This document shows, piece by piece, positions 26,131-34,239 of a stretch of DNA of 64,000 bases (position 1 is the first letter of the stretch; the number at the start of each line of letters is the position of its first letter). Origin of the DNA: Citrobacter werkmanii NBRC 105721 (lineage in GTDB: Bacteria > Pseudomonadota > Gammaproteobacteria > Enterobacterales > Enterobacteriaceae). Where the stretch lies: NCBI GenBank assembly GCA_000759755.1, contig BBMW01000020.1:1-64000 (forward strand). The letters are read 5' to 3'. The position numbers and the translations under genes are program-made. The notes under the pieces were generated by a model that was not told where the DNA came from, did not search any database, and worked only from the letters and a program-made list of their open reading frames with translations.

Positions 26131-26325
26131 CTAAGGGCGGGGAGATAACCACTTCCCGCCCTTTAATAAATCTTTATATGCCTGAGCAGCCTTCAGTAAT
26201 TTGTCGTTCACTATTGGCGAACTTTCCAGTGCCGATATTAAGTCTTCTGCCCCTACAACTGACAAATTCAGCGGTTTAACGGATAAGCTGTCCTTCCTGG
26301 GTATTCTATGTTCTACATAACTCAT
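26131..26325 (-). CDS. Small TacA/DUF1778-like antitoxin fragment (possible)
   Basis: The 64-residue ORF has a C-terminal half (SVVGAEDLISALESSPIVNDKL, then LLKAAQAYKDLL) that resembles the toxin-binding tail of DUF1778/TacA antitoxins (xxFLxALExPPxxNxxL). The usual ribbon-helix-helix N-terminus is missing and no acetyltransferase toxin follows. It overlaps the terminator of the DinQ-like gene on the other strand. It may be a decayed antitoxin or a chance frame. Confidence 0.35.
   Translation of the reverse strand: MSYVEHRIPRKDSLSVKPLNLSVVGAEDLISALESSPIVNDKLLKAAQAYKDLLKGGKWLSPRP
26133..26167 (+). terminator. Terminator of dinQ-like gene 1
   Basis: The stem AAGGGCGGG / CCCGCCCTT has a loop of about 13 nt followed by TTAAT. 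The same structure follows the second toxin gene. Confidence 0.7.
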
Positions 26326-26351
26326 AATCCCGAGTTCTCCGCCAGGATTCT

Positions 26352-26460
26352 GATGTAAAAAGGCCGACTGGTGAAGTCGGCTTTCTTACTGTTCCGGTGC
26401 TGAGTTGGTGGCTCTGACCGGAGGAAATCTTTCTACACCTAACATCAGCACTATACACCA
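26352..26460 (-). ncRNA. Agr-like antisense RNA repeat C
   Basis: The unit has the terminator stem CCGACT/AGTCGG (26364-26380) and the -10 TATAGT on the minus strand at its right end. The target-like segment (GGAGGAAATCTTTCTACACC) differs from the leader of dinQ-like gene 1 at a single position, so it could act on that toxin in trans. Repeat D starts exactly 116 bp later. Confidence 0.55.
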
Positions 26461-26467
26461 GAATCCA

Positions 26468-26620
26468 GACGTAAAAAAACCAACTGGTGAGGCCGGCTTT
26501 TTACTGCTCCGGTGATGAGTTGGTGGCTCTGCCTGGAAGAAATCACTATACGTTTAACAATGGGGAAATCGTTGTGACAGACAGTGTAAGAGCAAGCAAC
26601 GGTGAATATCCTCTTTACAC
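26468..26620. pseudogene. Repeat D fused to a decayed dinQ-like leader
   Basis: The left part is the seventh-type repeat scaffold, but its terminator stem is damaged (CCAACT opposite GGCCGG). At the shared box GGCTCTG (about 26524) the sequence passes into a toxin-type leader (GTTGTGACAGACAGTGTAAG at about 26570), like that at 25957 and 28681. No toxin reading frame follows. It looks like a deletion between the last antisense repeat and the toxin leader, with loss of the peptide gene. Confidence 0.5.
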
Positions 26621-27230
26621 TGCTCAGTATCGTTGAACAGCCCAAACTGGTGCTTCCTTCTCTCCCGGGTATTAAGGGTATTCACACAAGTATGAGAAGT
26701 GATTAAAAACAATAAATTATTGTGGGATCACATTTTTAAATGATCACCATACCCATACAATAAACGCGTGTTATCATTATCCACGCAAATTCTCTCCCAC
26801 TCAATCCGAGGTTTCGATATTGGAAAATATAATCATCTCTTAATCAGGTTCACCGGCCTTACCAGGACGGACTGATTATCAATGCGACAAAATTGACTGT
26901 GAACACTGCACCGTGTTTGCTCTTTTTGCACATGATGATTGCACAGGTTTTCCAGTATGAATTTTCCTTGTCAGGAACAACGTAACCCACTCGTTCTCGC
27001 TAACAGCAGCATTTTTGCGCTTTTTTGGGGTGCGTCAGACTGCGTCATCACTGAAATGCTACAACCGCAAAGAGCAGCAACTCACAGGCCGCACAGTTAG
27101 ATATCGTGCAAGGGCAGAATGTATCTATCCGTAGCCCTTACGCGAAGAATGAACTGCTCCGTTCTCCTGGCCTCAACCGCAGGTTGCAGATCAGGAGGAA
27201 GGACAGGTAAGGAATGAACAGAGGAATATC
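26621..27230. other. Intergenic stretch without recognised gene
   Basis: AT-rich and then mixed sequence between the decayed module and the methyltransferase gene. No frame with convincing start and family pattern was seen. The last 30 bases carry AGGAGGAAGGA and AGAGGA before the ATG at 27231. Confidence 0.4.
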
Positions 27231-28079
27231 ATGGATATCAATACGTTAATCTTTTCTCAGGAACGAGTATCTCTCTCTGCGGATGAAAGTAAAATCCCCT
27301 GGGATGAACCAGCTTTTAGTCAGCGCATGCTTGAAAATCATTTATCTCAGGATCACGACTGGGCCAGCCGAAGGCTGACCGTTATCGAGCAGCAGGTTGA
27401 CTGGATTACCCGGCAGTTACCCACTGGTGCACGAATTCTGGATCTTGGCTGTGGTCCCGGCTTTTATACCCGTTTACTGGCAGAAAACGGATTTTCCTGC
27501 ACCGGAGTGGATTTTTCCCCGGCGTCAATCGAATGGGCCAGCCAGCAGGCACAAGCAGCTGGACTGAATGTTAAATACATCCAGCAGGATATTCGGACCT
27601 ACACTCCGGAGGAGCAGTTTGATTTCATCATGATGACATTTGGGGAACTGAATGTTTTCAGTTCTGCTGACGCATGTAACCTGATGGGCCAGTGCGCGCG
27701 CTGGCTGGTTCCGGGCGGTAAGTTACTTATCGAAGTTCATACCTTTGAAGAGATCAAACGCCAGGGAATGGCGCCGTCAGGCTGGCAACGTTGTCCGCAA
27801 GGACTATTCCTTGCAACGCCTCACCTGCTGTTAACTGAAAATAGTTGGGATGATGAAACGCAAATCAGTTCAACGCAATTCTGGGCGATTGAGGAGAACG
27901 GACATGTCACGCGTTTTGGCAGTCAAATGACAGCGTGGCATGATGAAGAGTATGTTCGCCTGCTCAGTAACGCAGGCCTCTCCGTGCAACAACGTCTCGA
28001 ATGCTCAGTATGGCCCGTCAGTGAGACCTTTGAAGACAAGCTGTTTGCTCTGCTGGCTCAGAAACCTCACGCTTCATAA
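27231..28079 (+). CDS. Class I SAM-dependent methyltransferase
   Basis: The 282-residue protein has the Rossmann methyltransferase core: motif I DLGCGPGFYTRLL (71-83), motif II acidic CTGVDFSP (about 91-98), and IQQDIRTYTPEEQFDFIMM. It belongs to the small-molecule type rather than DNA methylases (no DPPY or NPPF). Substrate unknown. It sits between the second and third toxin-antitoxin modules, flanked on both sides by the 116-bp repeats, so it may be cargo captured by recombination between repeats. Confidence 0.8.
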   Translation: MDINTLIFSQERVSLSADESKIPWDEPAFSQRMLENHLSQDHDWASRRLTVIEQQVDWITRQLPTGARILDLGCGPGFYTRLLAENGFSCTGVDFSPASIEWASQQAQAAGLNVKYIQQDIRTYTPEEQFDFIMMTFGELNVFSSADACNLMGQCARWLVPGGKLLIEVHTFEEIKRQGMAPSGWQRCPQGLFLATPHLLLTENSWDDETQISSTQFWAIEENGHVTRFGSQMTAWHDEEYVRLLSNAGLSVQQRLECSVWPVSETFEDKLFALLAQKPHAS

Positions 28080-28126
28080 ATGCCGTCAGATTAAGCAGAG
28101 AAACATAGAGGTAGTTAACTTATACG

Positions 28127-28235
28127 GACGTAAAAAAGCCGACTGGTGAGGTCGGCTTTCTTACTGTTCCGGTACTGAGTTGGTGACTCTGACCGGAGGA
28201 AATCCCTATTCATCTAACATCAGCACTATACACCA
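28127..28235 (-). ncRNA. Agr-like antisense RNA repeat E
   Basis: Terminator stem at 28139-28155; minus-strand -10 TATAGT at the right end. The target-like segment (GGAGGAAATCCCTATTCATC) matches neither intact toxin leader closely, so it is an apparent orphan. Repeat F begins exactly 116 bp later. Confidence 0.55.
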
Positions 28236-28242
28236 GAATCAA

Positions 28243-28351
28243 GACGTAAAAAAACCGACTGGTGAGGTCGGCTTTTTTACTGTTCCGGTACTGAGTTGGT
28301 AGCTCTGGCCGGAATGAGGTTCTCTACATCCAACATCAGCACTATACACCA
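28243..28351 (-). ncRNA. Agr-like antisense RNA repeat F
   Basis: Terminator stem at 28255-28271; minus-strand -10 TATAGT at the right end. The target-like segment (GGAATGAGGTTCTCTACATC) is distinct from every other copy and has no matching leader in the window. Repeat G begins exactly 116 bp later. Confidence 0.55.
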
Positions 28352-28358
28352 GAATCAA

Positions 28359-28482
28359 GACGTAAAAAAACCGACTGGTGAGGTCGGCTTTTTACTGTTC
28401 CGGTGCTGAGTTGGTGGCTCTGACCGGAGGGGACATTCAACATCTGACTAAACAATTATAAGCCGCAATAATTTTGAGTCAA
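28359..28482 (-). ncRNA. Agr-like antisense RNA repeat G, cognate to dinQ-like gene 2
   Basis: The minus-strand promoter is near consensus: -35 TTGACT (28477-28482), 16-bp spacer, -10 TATAAT (28455-28460). The terminator stem is at about 28371-28387, giving an RNA of roughly 80-85 nt. The segment GGAGGGGACATTCAACATCT matches the leader of the second toxin (28644-28664) except for one inserted A, and ACATTCAACATCTGAC is identical in both. Confidence 0.68.
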
Positions 28483-28520
28483 CCATCATACTGTGATAGT
28501 CGTGGCCACCGTGTCCATTG

Positions 28521-28526
28521 TATAAT
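28521..28526 (+). promoter_or_regulatory. Putative -10 of dinQ-like gene 2
   Basis: TATAAT lies 220 bp before the ATG, the same distance as at the first toxin locus. GTTAGC follows at a similar place in both. No clear -35. Confidence 0.5.
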
Positions 28527-28740
28527 CATTAAGTTAGCTCTGTTTTATGCTTCATCCAGCCTTTTCTCCCGGTATATCCGGGATTAACGATTTAGTAAGT
28601 CCTGGCTGAAATTACGCGTGGTGGCGGTTTTAGTGCTCTGGCTGGAGGGGAACATTCAACATCTGACCATGTAGAAACTACTGTAGCAGGCAGTGTAAGA
28701 GCAAGCAGTGGTGTTCTCTCTCCATATTCTGGAGAAACGG

Positions 28741-28836
28741 ATGATTAACCTGTTAATCATCGTTCTGAGAGCGGTAGCGGCGCTTGCAAACGCGCTGATT
28801 GCCATTCTCGAACTGATCCGCAATCTCATCGACTGA
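28741..28836 (+). CDS. DinQ-like type I toxin peptide 2
   Basis: This 31-residue hydrophobic peptide differs from the copy at 26018 only at residue 2 and in the last five positions (ending RNLID). The leader hairpin CTCCA (28720-28724) with TGGAG (28730-28734) again hides the ribosome site. The DinQ-type core is NALIAILELIR. It is expected to insert in the inner membrane and to be silenced by the antisense RNA from repeat G. Confidence 0.72.
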   Translation: MINLLIIVLRAVAALANALIAILELIRNLID

Positions 28837-28855
28837 TGACCGCGGAAACGTAGCT

Positions 28856-28890
28856 AAGGGCGGGGAGATAACCACTTCCCGCCCTTTAAC
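28856..28890 (+). terminator. Terminator of dinQ-like gene 2
   Basis: The stem AAGGGCGGG / CCCGCCCTT and loop are the same as at 26133, followed by TTAAC. Confidence 0.7.
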
Positions 28891-28979
28891 AAATCTTCCT
28901 TTCTAAAACACCCGGACCATCGCGTTCAACAAACCACATCCCGACTTCAACTTCACTATCCTTAACCGGAGACTTTGTC

Positions 28980-30296
28980 ATGTCTGCCTACCAACCCGCC
29001 CCGTCACCCAACAATGACCAGGGGACAATGATGTTGATGGCGCTGGCCCTGATACTGATAGCCATCGCCATATTTCACTCGGTTTTTTACTACGCCTGCT
29101 GCGCGATGCTTTATTACCTCTGGTGCCTCGCGGACTTTTCATCGATACACACCTACGTGGCCGGGAAAATTAACCTTCTGTCCTGGGCCAGCAGAAGAGT
29201 GGAAGAACTGAGTCTGGGGGAGTTCCTGGACGTGATGAACCAGACTGCCGGCATTCTGTATGTCTTTTTACTTCCCGTCACGGTGTACGGCCTCGTGGCC
29301 ACACGAAACCATCCATTAAGTCTGACCCGTCGCCGGATTGATATTCATACGCTGCCAAAGATTATGTCCAGCTTTTCCCCGGCCATCATCCCCGCTCTGC
29401 AGTATGGCGACCCGAAAACCCAGTTACTTAATGTGGACCCGCCAGAGCACCGTAGCGCCCTGACGCCGGAAGAGTTCGCCATCGAGCATAAACTGGTGAT
29501 CGGACAGCGCCTCGACCACGAACGGGCGAAGCAGGCTTTTGACGCACAGCTGGGAACCCCGCTGCACAGCGAATCCAGTTTCAGCGCACATGAACGCGCC
29601 CTGGTGGCCATCATTGGGTTACAGGTATTTTGCGACGATCGACCTGCTGCTCTCGCACTCCGTGACGATTTGAACCGCTCCTGCGGGAACCGCCAGCGCG
29701 AGCACGGCAATAAACGTGGTTATCCGCAGTTTAGTCTGGCAGATAAGGCATTTAAACAGGTGATGGACACGCCGAAGGCTAAAGCCTGGATACGCCGCCA
29801 CAGTACAACGCGCACTGCTCTGTCAGCGCTGCATGCGCAGGATCTGCGGCTGCCGGCTGGTCAGTTTCGGTGGCTGAAAGGCCTCGACCGGACATTGTGG
29901 TATGTATTGTCATCATCAGACCGCAGTAAATCTTTTGTCGAGGGAGCCGGTGTGGTGACGGCTGCACAGTGGGAGTTGCTCGTATCCCGGATGTCGAAAA
30001 AATTAAAAGTGGTGATCCCTGTACCTGAAGATCTCACCGTTTATGCGGTACGCGGCCTGGAAGAAGACCTGCGTAGTATCGGCATGATCATCGATGACCA
30101 CGAACGCAACACCCATATCGATGAGGAAGACGACACAACCACATTCGACGATCTGGTGTTTCTGCATAACGTTCCGGATACATCAGCTACGACTTCTTCG
30201 GTAACACCAGAAACAGATATTCAGCAGGAAAAGCCTGATACGGTCAAAGCCTGTTCCTCTTCGGTGAGGACGCCTGTTCGTTTCTCACCACACTGA
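28980..30296 (+). CDS. trbA: TrbA, DotM/IcmP-like coupling-complex protein
   Basis: The 438-residue protein has N-terminal membrane segments (about 18-50 and 88-108) and a cytoplasmic domain containing LTPEEFAIEHKLVIGQRLDHERAKQAF. In the Dot/Icm system DotM works with DotL in the coupling complex that selects substrates. An acidic, Thr-rich tail (about residues 375-420) follows. The order trbA-trbB-trbC is that of R64. Confidence 0.9.
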   Translation: MSAYQPAPSPNNDQGTMMLMALALILIAIAIFHSVFYYACCAMLYYLWCLADFSSIHTYVAGKINLLSWASRRVEELSLGEFLDVMNQTAGILYVFLLPVTVYGLVATRNHPLSLTRRRIDIHTLPKIMSSFSPAIIPALQYGDPKTQLLNVDPPEHRSALTPEEFAIEHKLVIGQRLDHERAKQAFDAQLGTPLHSESSFSAHERALVAIIGLQVFCDDRPAALALRDDLNRSCGNRQREHGNKRGYPQFSLADKAFKQVMDTPKAKAWIRRHSTTRTALSALHAQDLRLPAGQFRWLKGLDRTLWYVLSSSDRSKSFVEGAGVVTAAQWELLVSRMSKKLKVVIPVPEDLTVYAVRGLEEDLRSIGMIIDDHERNTHIDEEDDTTTFDDLVFLHNVPDTSATTSSVTPETDIQQEKPDTVKACSSSVRTPVRFSPH

Positions 30297-30349
30297 TCTC
30301 CATCCCTTTTACTCTCTCCCGTAAATATTTTTATAAGGATTTCATTATC

Positions 30350-31366
30350 ATGTCTGACACATTTTCCGTTCTTTATAAAAACGGGATGCTGGCAGCTTAC
30401 GCCGGTCATTCAAAGAACCCGTTATTTCTGATCATGCCCGGTCCCTTAAGTCGCTTTTATCTCCGTGGGAACGTGCTGATGCATGACAGTAAAACACAGT
30501 TACCCCAGGAGATTTACCAGGCTGAAACACCTGAAAAAGCGGCCATGCTGCTAAAGGCGATACAGGATGAAAGACAGAACAATCGTAAGGAGCAGAATAA
30601 ATTTTTACTGATATTCCTGGGGGTGATGTTGGGACTGGTGCTGGCTGCATTATTACTTACCGCCGTAGCCCGGGAGATGTACCGACCCGATGAACGCAGA
30701 ATACATCCACCGGTACCTCCCCTGTCTCTTTCGGAGCCGGCAATAAATGAGCCCGTTTCCGTGGACATCGCTGCAACACCTCCTGTTGCAGCCGTTCCAC
30801 AAAAGTCAGCCCCTGTGGCGCAGGCCATCCCGTCAGGACCAGAAGACTCACGAGCCATCCGGGCTGCCAGTCTTAAAAAAGCAACCGACAGTGGTCGTTA
30901 CACCATAAATTTATCCGGCGGTCGCGCACGGACGATTTATGTCTTTTCCGATCCGTTCTGCCCTGGCTGCCGTCAAATCGAACCCACGCTTGAAGCACTG
31001 ACGCGTGATTACAACGTGGTCATCTTCCCTGTGACGCTGGTTGGAAAGCGAAAGACCACTGAAGCCGTGGCACCGGTACTTTGCGCTGCGCCGCAAAAGC
31101 GTGCGCAGTTGTGGCAGTCACTCTTTAAGCCGGATGGCGTGATGCCTCTATCCCCCACTGCGTCTGACACACCGACCAGCTGCACTGACGGCGAGCACGC
31201 TGTCGCGATCAATGACCGTGCCTTTGACTATTACCAGCTCCCGGGTACGCCGCAGCTAATTGCAGATGATGGCCGTGATATCCCCTTCAGCGCCCTCACC
31301 AGTGATGATGCGCTGGCCCGCTTCATGAATACACCCATAAAGGGGACAGGCAATGACAACCGGTAA
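30350..31366 (+). CDS. trbB: TrbB, thioredoxin/DsbC-like protein
   Basis: The 338-residue protein has one membrane helix (about 85-107), a Pro/Ala linker and a periplasmic thioredoxin-fold domain with CPGC at 204-207 (FSDPFCPGCRQIEP), as in the DsbC/DsbG group. The role inferred for the family is disulphide exchange during assembly of the transfer apparatus. The stop overlaps the trbC start. Confidence 0.88.
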   Translation: MSDTFSVLYKNGMLAAYAGHSKNPLFLIMPGPLSRFYLRGNVLMHDSKTQLPQEIYQAETPEKAAMLLKAIQDERQNNRKEQNKFLLIFLGVMLGLVLAALLLTAVAREMYRPDERRIHPPVPPLSLSEPAINEPVSVDIAATPPVAAVPQKSAPVAQAIPSGPEDSRAIRAASLKKATDSGRYTINLSGGRARTIYVFSDPFCPGCRQIEPTLEALTRDYNVVIFPVTLVGKRKTTEAVAPVLCAAPQKRAQLWQSLFKPDGVMPLSPTASDTPTSCTDGEHAVAINDRAFDYYQLPGTPQLIADDGRDIPFSALTSDDALARFMNTPIKGTGNDNR

Positions 31367-33548
31367 TACCCAGCCCGTTGACAAGGACAGAGTCCGACAG
31401 ATAACCCGTTCCACCTGGATGGACGATTACCTGCTGGCGCCGGCCACCGTTCAGGCAGGCCTGGTCGTCATTTTAGTGCTGACATTCCTGCGTACCTGGA
31501 TACTTATCCCCGGCGTATTCGCAACCGCCATCTGGTTGCTGACATTCTTCGGGCAGCTGTTCCGGATGCCGCTGCGGATGCCAAAGGATATTGGTGGTAT
31601 TGATATGACCACCGAACGTGAAAACGCACTGGAATTTAAAGGCCCGATGGGCCTTTTTCGTTTCACCCGGCGCAGGCTGACGTGGGATAAGTCAGCCGGT
31701 ATTATGTGTCTTGGGCATGCCAGACGGCGGTTCCTCGGCCGGGAACTGTGGCTGACGCGTGATGATTGTCTCCGGCACATGCAGCTGCTGGCCACCACCG
31801 GCTCGGGAAAAACCGAGGCCCTGCTCTCCCTGCAGCTCAACAGTCTCTGCATGGGCCGGGGCATGATGTTCTCCGATGGCAAGGCGGAAACGAGACTGGC
31901 CTATGCCATCTGGTCGCTGATGCGTCGTTATGGGCAGGAAGATAATTACTATGTTCTCAACTTTCTCAACGGCGGTCGTGACCGGTTCGATGAACTTCTG
32001 GGAAACGACCGGACACGTCCTCAGTCCAACACGATAAACTTCTTCGGAGATACCACCGCCACCTTCATCATCCAGCTGATGGAATCGCTGTTGCCGCAGG
32101 TCGGGTCAAACGAAGCCGGCTGGCAGGATAAAGCCAAGCCCATGCTATATGGGCTGGTCTACGCGCTGTATTACAAGTGCAGGAAAGATAACATCCGGCT
32201 CTCACAGTCGATAATACAGAAGCACCTGCCGCTGAAAGAAATGGCGGACCTGTATATTGAAGCTAAGCAAAACGGCTGGCACGACGAAGCCGTCAATGCG
32301 CTGGAGGCGTATCTCAGTAATCTGGCAGGCTTTCGCATGGAACTGGTCAGCAAGTCATCTGAGTGGGACCAGGGCGTTTATGATCAGCATGGCTTCCTGA
32401 CACAACAGTTCTCCCGCATGCTGGCCATGTTCAACGACGTCTATGGCCACATTTTTTCTTCCGATGCCGGCGACATCGATATCAGCGATGTGCTGCATAA
32501 CGATCGCACTCTGGTCGTGCTCATTCCCGCCCTGGAATTATCCAAAAGTGAATCCGCAAACCTGGGGAAATTATACATTTCAGCGAAACGCATGGTTATT
32601 GCCCGTGACCTCGGCTATCAGCTGGAGGGGAAAAGCAGGGATGTGCTGACCAGTAAGAAATTCCAGAACCCATTCCCCTTCCCTGATGTTCACGATGAGC
32701 TGGGAAGTTACTTTGCACCAGGAATGGATGATCTCGCCGCTCAGATGCGCAGTCTGGGCATCATGCTGGTCATTTCAGCCCAGGATATCCAGCGCTTTGT
32801 GGCGCAGTTCAAAGGAGAGTACCAGACCGTCAACGCCAACACCCTCGTGAAGTGGTTTATGGCCATGCAGGATGAAAAGGACACGTTTGAACTGGCGACA
32901 GCCACGGCCGGGAAAGATTACTTTGCCGAACTCGGTGAGATGAAACGCACACCGGGTACGGTCAGCAGCAGCTATGAAGAGGCCAACACCACCTATATTC
33001 GTGAAAAAAACCGGATAACACTGGATGAACTGAAGGATCTTAACCCGGGTGAAGGCTTTATCTCCTTCAAAAGCGCCCTGGTACCCAGCAGTGCCATCTA
33101 CATCCCTGATGATGAGAAGATATCGTCAAAACTGTCACTGAAGATCAACCGGTTCATCGATACAGGAACACCGACCGAGGCGGACCTGGTCGCACAGAAT
33201 CCCTATCTTAAACGCCTGCTCCCGCCTTCAGAACTGGAAGTCAGCATGCTGTTACAGAGAACAGATGAAATCATCGCCGGCAGTGAAACACACACATTAC
33301 CGCCCCTCATGGACCCGATACTGGCCAGACTGATGAAGGTCGCTCTGGACCTCGATAACCGCTGCGATATCAGCTACACCCCGACGCAGCGCGGTATTCT
33401 GCTCTTTGAGGCCGCGCGGGACGTCCTGAAAAAACGCGGGAAAAAATGGTTTACCGTCAAGACACAGCCGAACCCGCTCAGGGTGTCTGACGCAATGGCG
33501 CATCGTCTGGCCAGAAAGTCGACGGCATTTATGCCCCAGGAGCAGTAA
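31353..33548 (+). CDS. trbC: TrbC, DotL/IcmO-like type IV coupling protein
   Basis: The 731-residue protein has two N-terminal membrane segments (about 33-68) and Walker A ATTGSGKT at 147-154. The FtsK/TraD-like core includes FPDVHDELGSYF (Walker B region) and ISAQDIQRF. This ATPase links the relaxase-DNA complex to the secretion channel. It ends the trb unit. Confidence 0.92.
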   Translation: MTTGNTQPVDKDRVRQITRSTWMDDYLLAPATVQAGLVVILVLTFLRTWILIPGVFATAIWLLTFFGQLFRMPLRMPKDIGGIDMTTERENALEFKGPMGLFRFTRRRLTWDKSAGIMCLGHARRRFLGRELWLTRDDCLRHMQLLATTGSGKTEALLSLQLNSLCMGRGMMFSDGKAETRLAYAIWSLMRRYGQEDNYYVLNFLNGGRDRFDELLGNDRTRPQSNTINFFGDTTATFIIQLMESLLPQVGSNEAGWQDKAKPMLYGLVYALYYKCRKDNIRLSQSIIQKHLPLKEMADLYIEAKQNGWHDEAVNALEAYLSNLAGFRMELVSKSSEWDQGVYDQHGFLTQQFSRMLAMFNDVYGHIFSSDAGDIDISDVLHNDRTLVVLIPALELSKSESANLGKLYISAKRMVIARDLGYQLEGKSRDVLTSKKFQNPFPFPDVHDELGSYFAPGMDDLAAQMRSLGIMLVISAQDIQRFVAQFKGEYQTVNANTLVKWFMAMQDEKDTFELATATAGKDYFAELGEMKRTPGTVSSSYEEANTTYIREKNRITLDELKDLNPGEGFISFKSALVPSSAIYIPDDEKISSKLSLKINRFIDTGTPTEADLVAQNPYLKRLLPPSELEVSMLLQRTDEIIAGSETHTLPPLMDPILARLMKVALDLDNRCDISYTPTQRGILLFEAARDVLKKRGKKWFTVKTQPNPLRVSDAMAHRLARKSTAFMPQEQ

Positions 33549-33577
33549 CCCCGACCATTCAGCATAAGGAAATAACA

Positions 33578-34144
33578 ATGTTCAGACTCAGTTCCGCGCA
33601 TGTCATGCGCGCATCACGCCTGTCACTGGCACTGGTTCTTCTGGCTGGTATCCCGGTTTCTACCGTGACAGCCGCATCCATCCAGGTGGGTTTCTCTCCG
33701 GAAGGCACCGCACAGCAGGTCGTACTTAATACCATCAACCAGTCACAGAAGTCTGTTCGCCTGATGGCGTATTCATTTACGTCCCCGGAAGTCGTCAGGG
33801 CCTTGATCAACGCCAGAAAGCGTGGCGTGGACGTCCGGGTCGTTATCGATGAAAAAGGGAATACCTGCGATAAATGCAAAGCCAGCAAGGCTGCAATGAA
33901 CCTGCTGGTTAACGCGGGCATTCCGCTGCGCACCGTCAGCAAGTATAAAATCATGCACGACAAGGTCATTATTACGGATAGTGCCAACGTTGAAACAGGC
34001 TCTTATAACTTCAGTACCGCAGCAAATAAATCCAATTCAGAGAACGCTATTCTTATCCAGGATGTACCGGAGTTAGCACAGCAATATCTTCAGCACTGGC
34101 AATCCCGATGGCAAGTGGGACGCGACTGGAAATCAACGTATTAA
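33578..34144 (+). CDS. Exported phospholipase-D family endonuclease (Nuc-like)
   Basis: The 188-residue protein has a signal peptide (about 1-33, ending TAA-S) and a single HKD motif: H127-x-K129-x4-D134 with GSYNF at 141-145. This fits the Nuc family (pKM101 type), which forms dimers to build one active site and degrades DNA without metal. An AAGGA ribosome site lies upstream. It lies directly behind trbC, a common place for nuc on conjugative plasmids. Confidence 0.87.
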   Translation: MFRLSSAHVMRASRLSLALVLLAGIPVSTVTAASIQVGFSPEGTAQQVVLNTINQSQKSVRLMAYSFTSPEVVRALINARKRGVDVRVVIDEKGNTCDKCKASKAAMNLLVNAGIPLRTVSKYKIMHDKVIITDSANVETGSYNFSTAANKSNSENAILIQDVPELAQQYLQHWQSRWQVGRDWKSTY

Positions 34145-34239
34145 TCCCCGTATTCATCTGGCGTTATCCCCTCGCAGATTTTCTTCCTGACCGTACACCT
34201 TAGTACGCTCAGTTCTCAAAACCGTATCCGGAAACAAAC

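Noticed and set aside
25501-28480. Regular repeats considered as a CRISPR array
   Set aside because: The unit is 116 bp with a terminator stem and promoter, the variable part is embedded in homologous sequence, and no cas genes are present.
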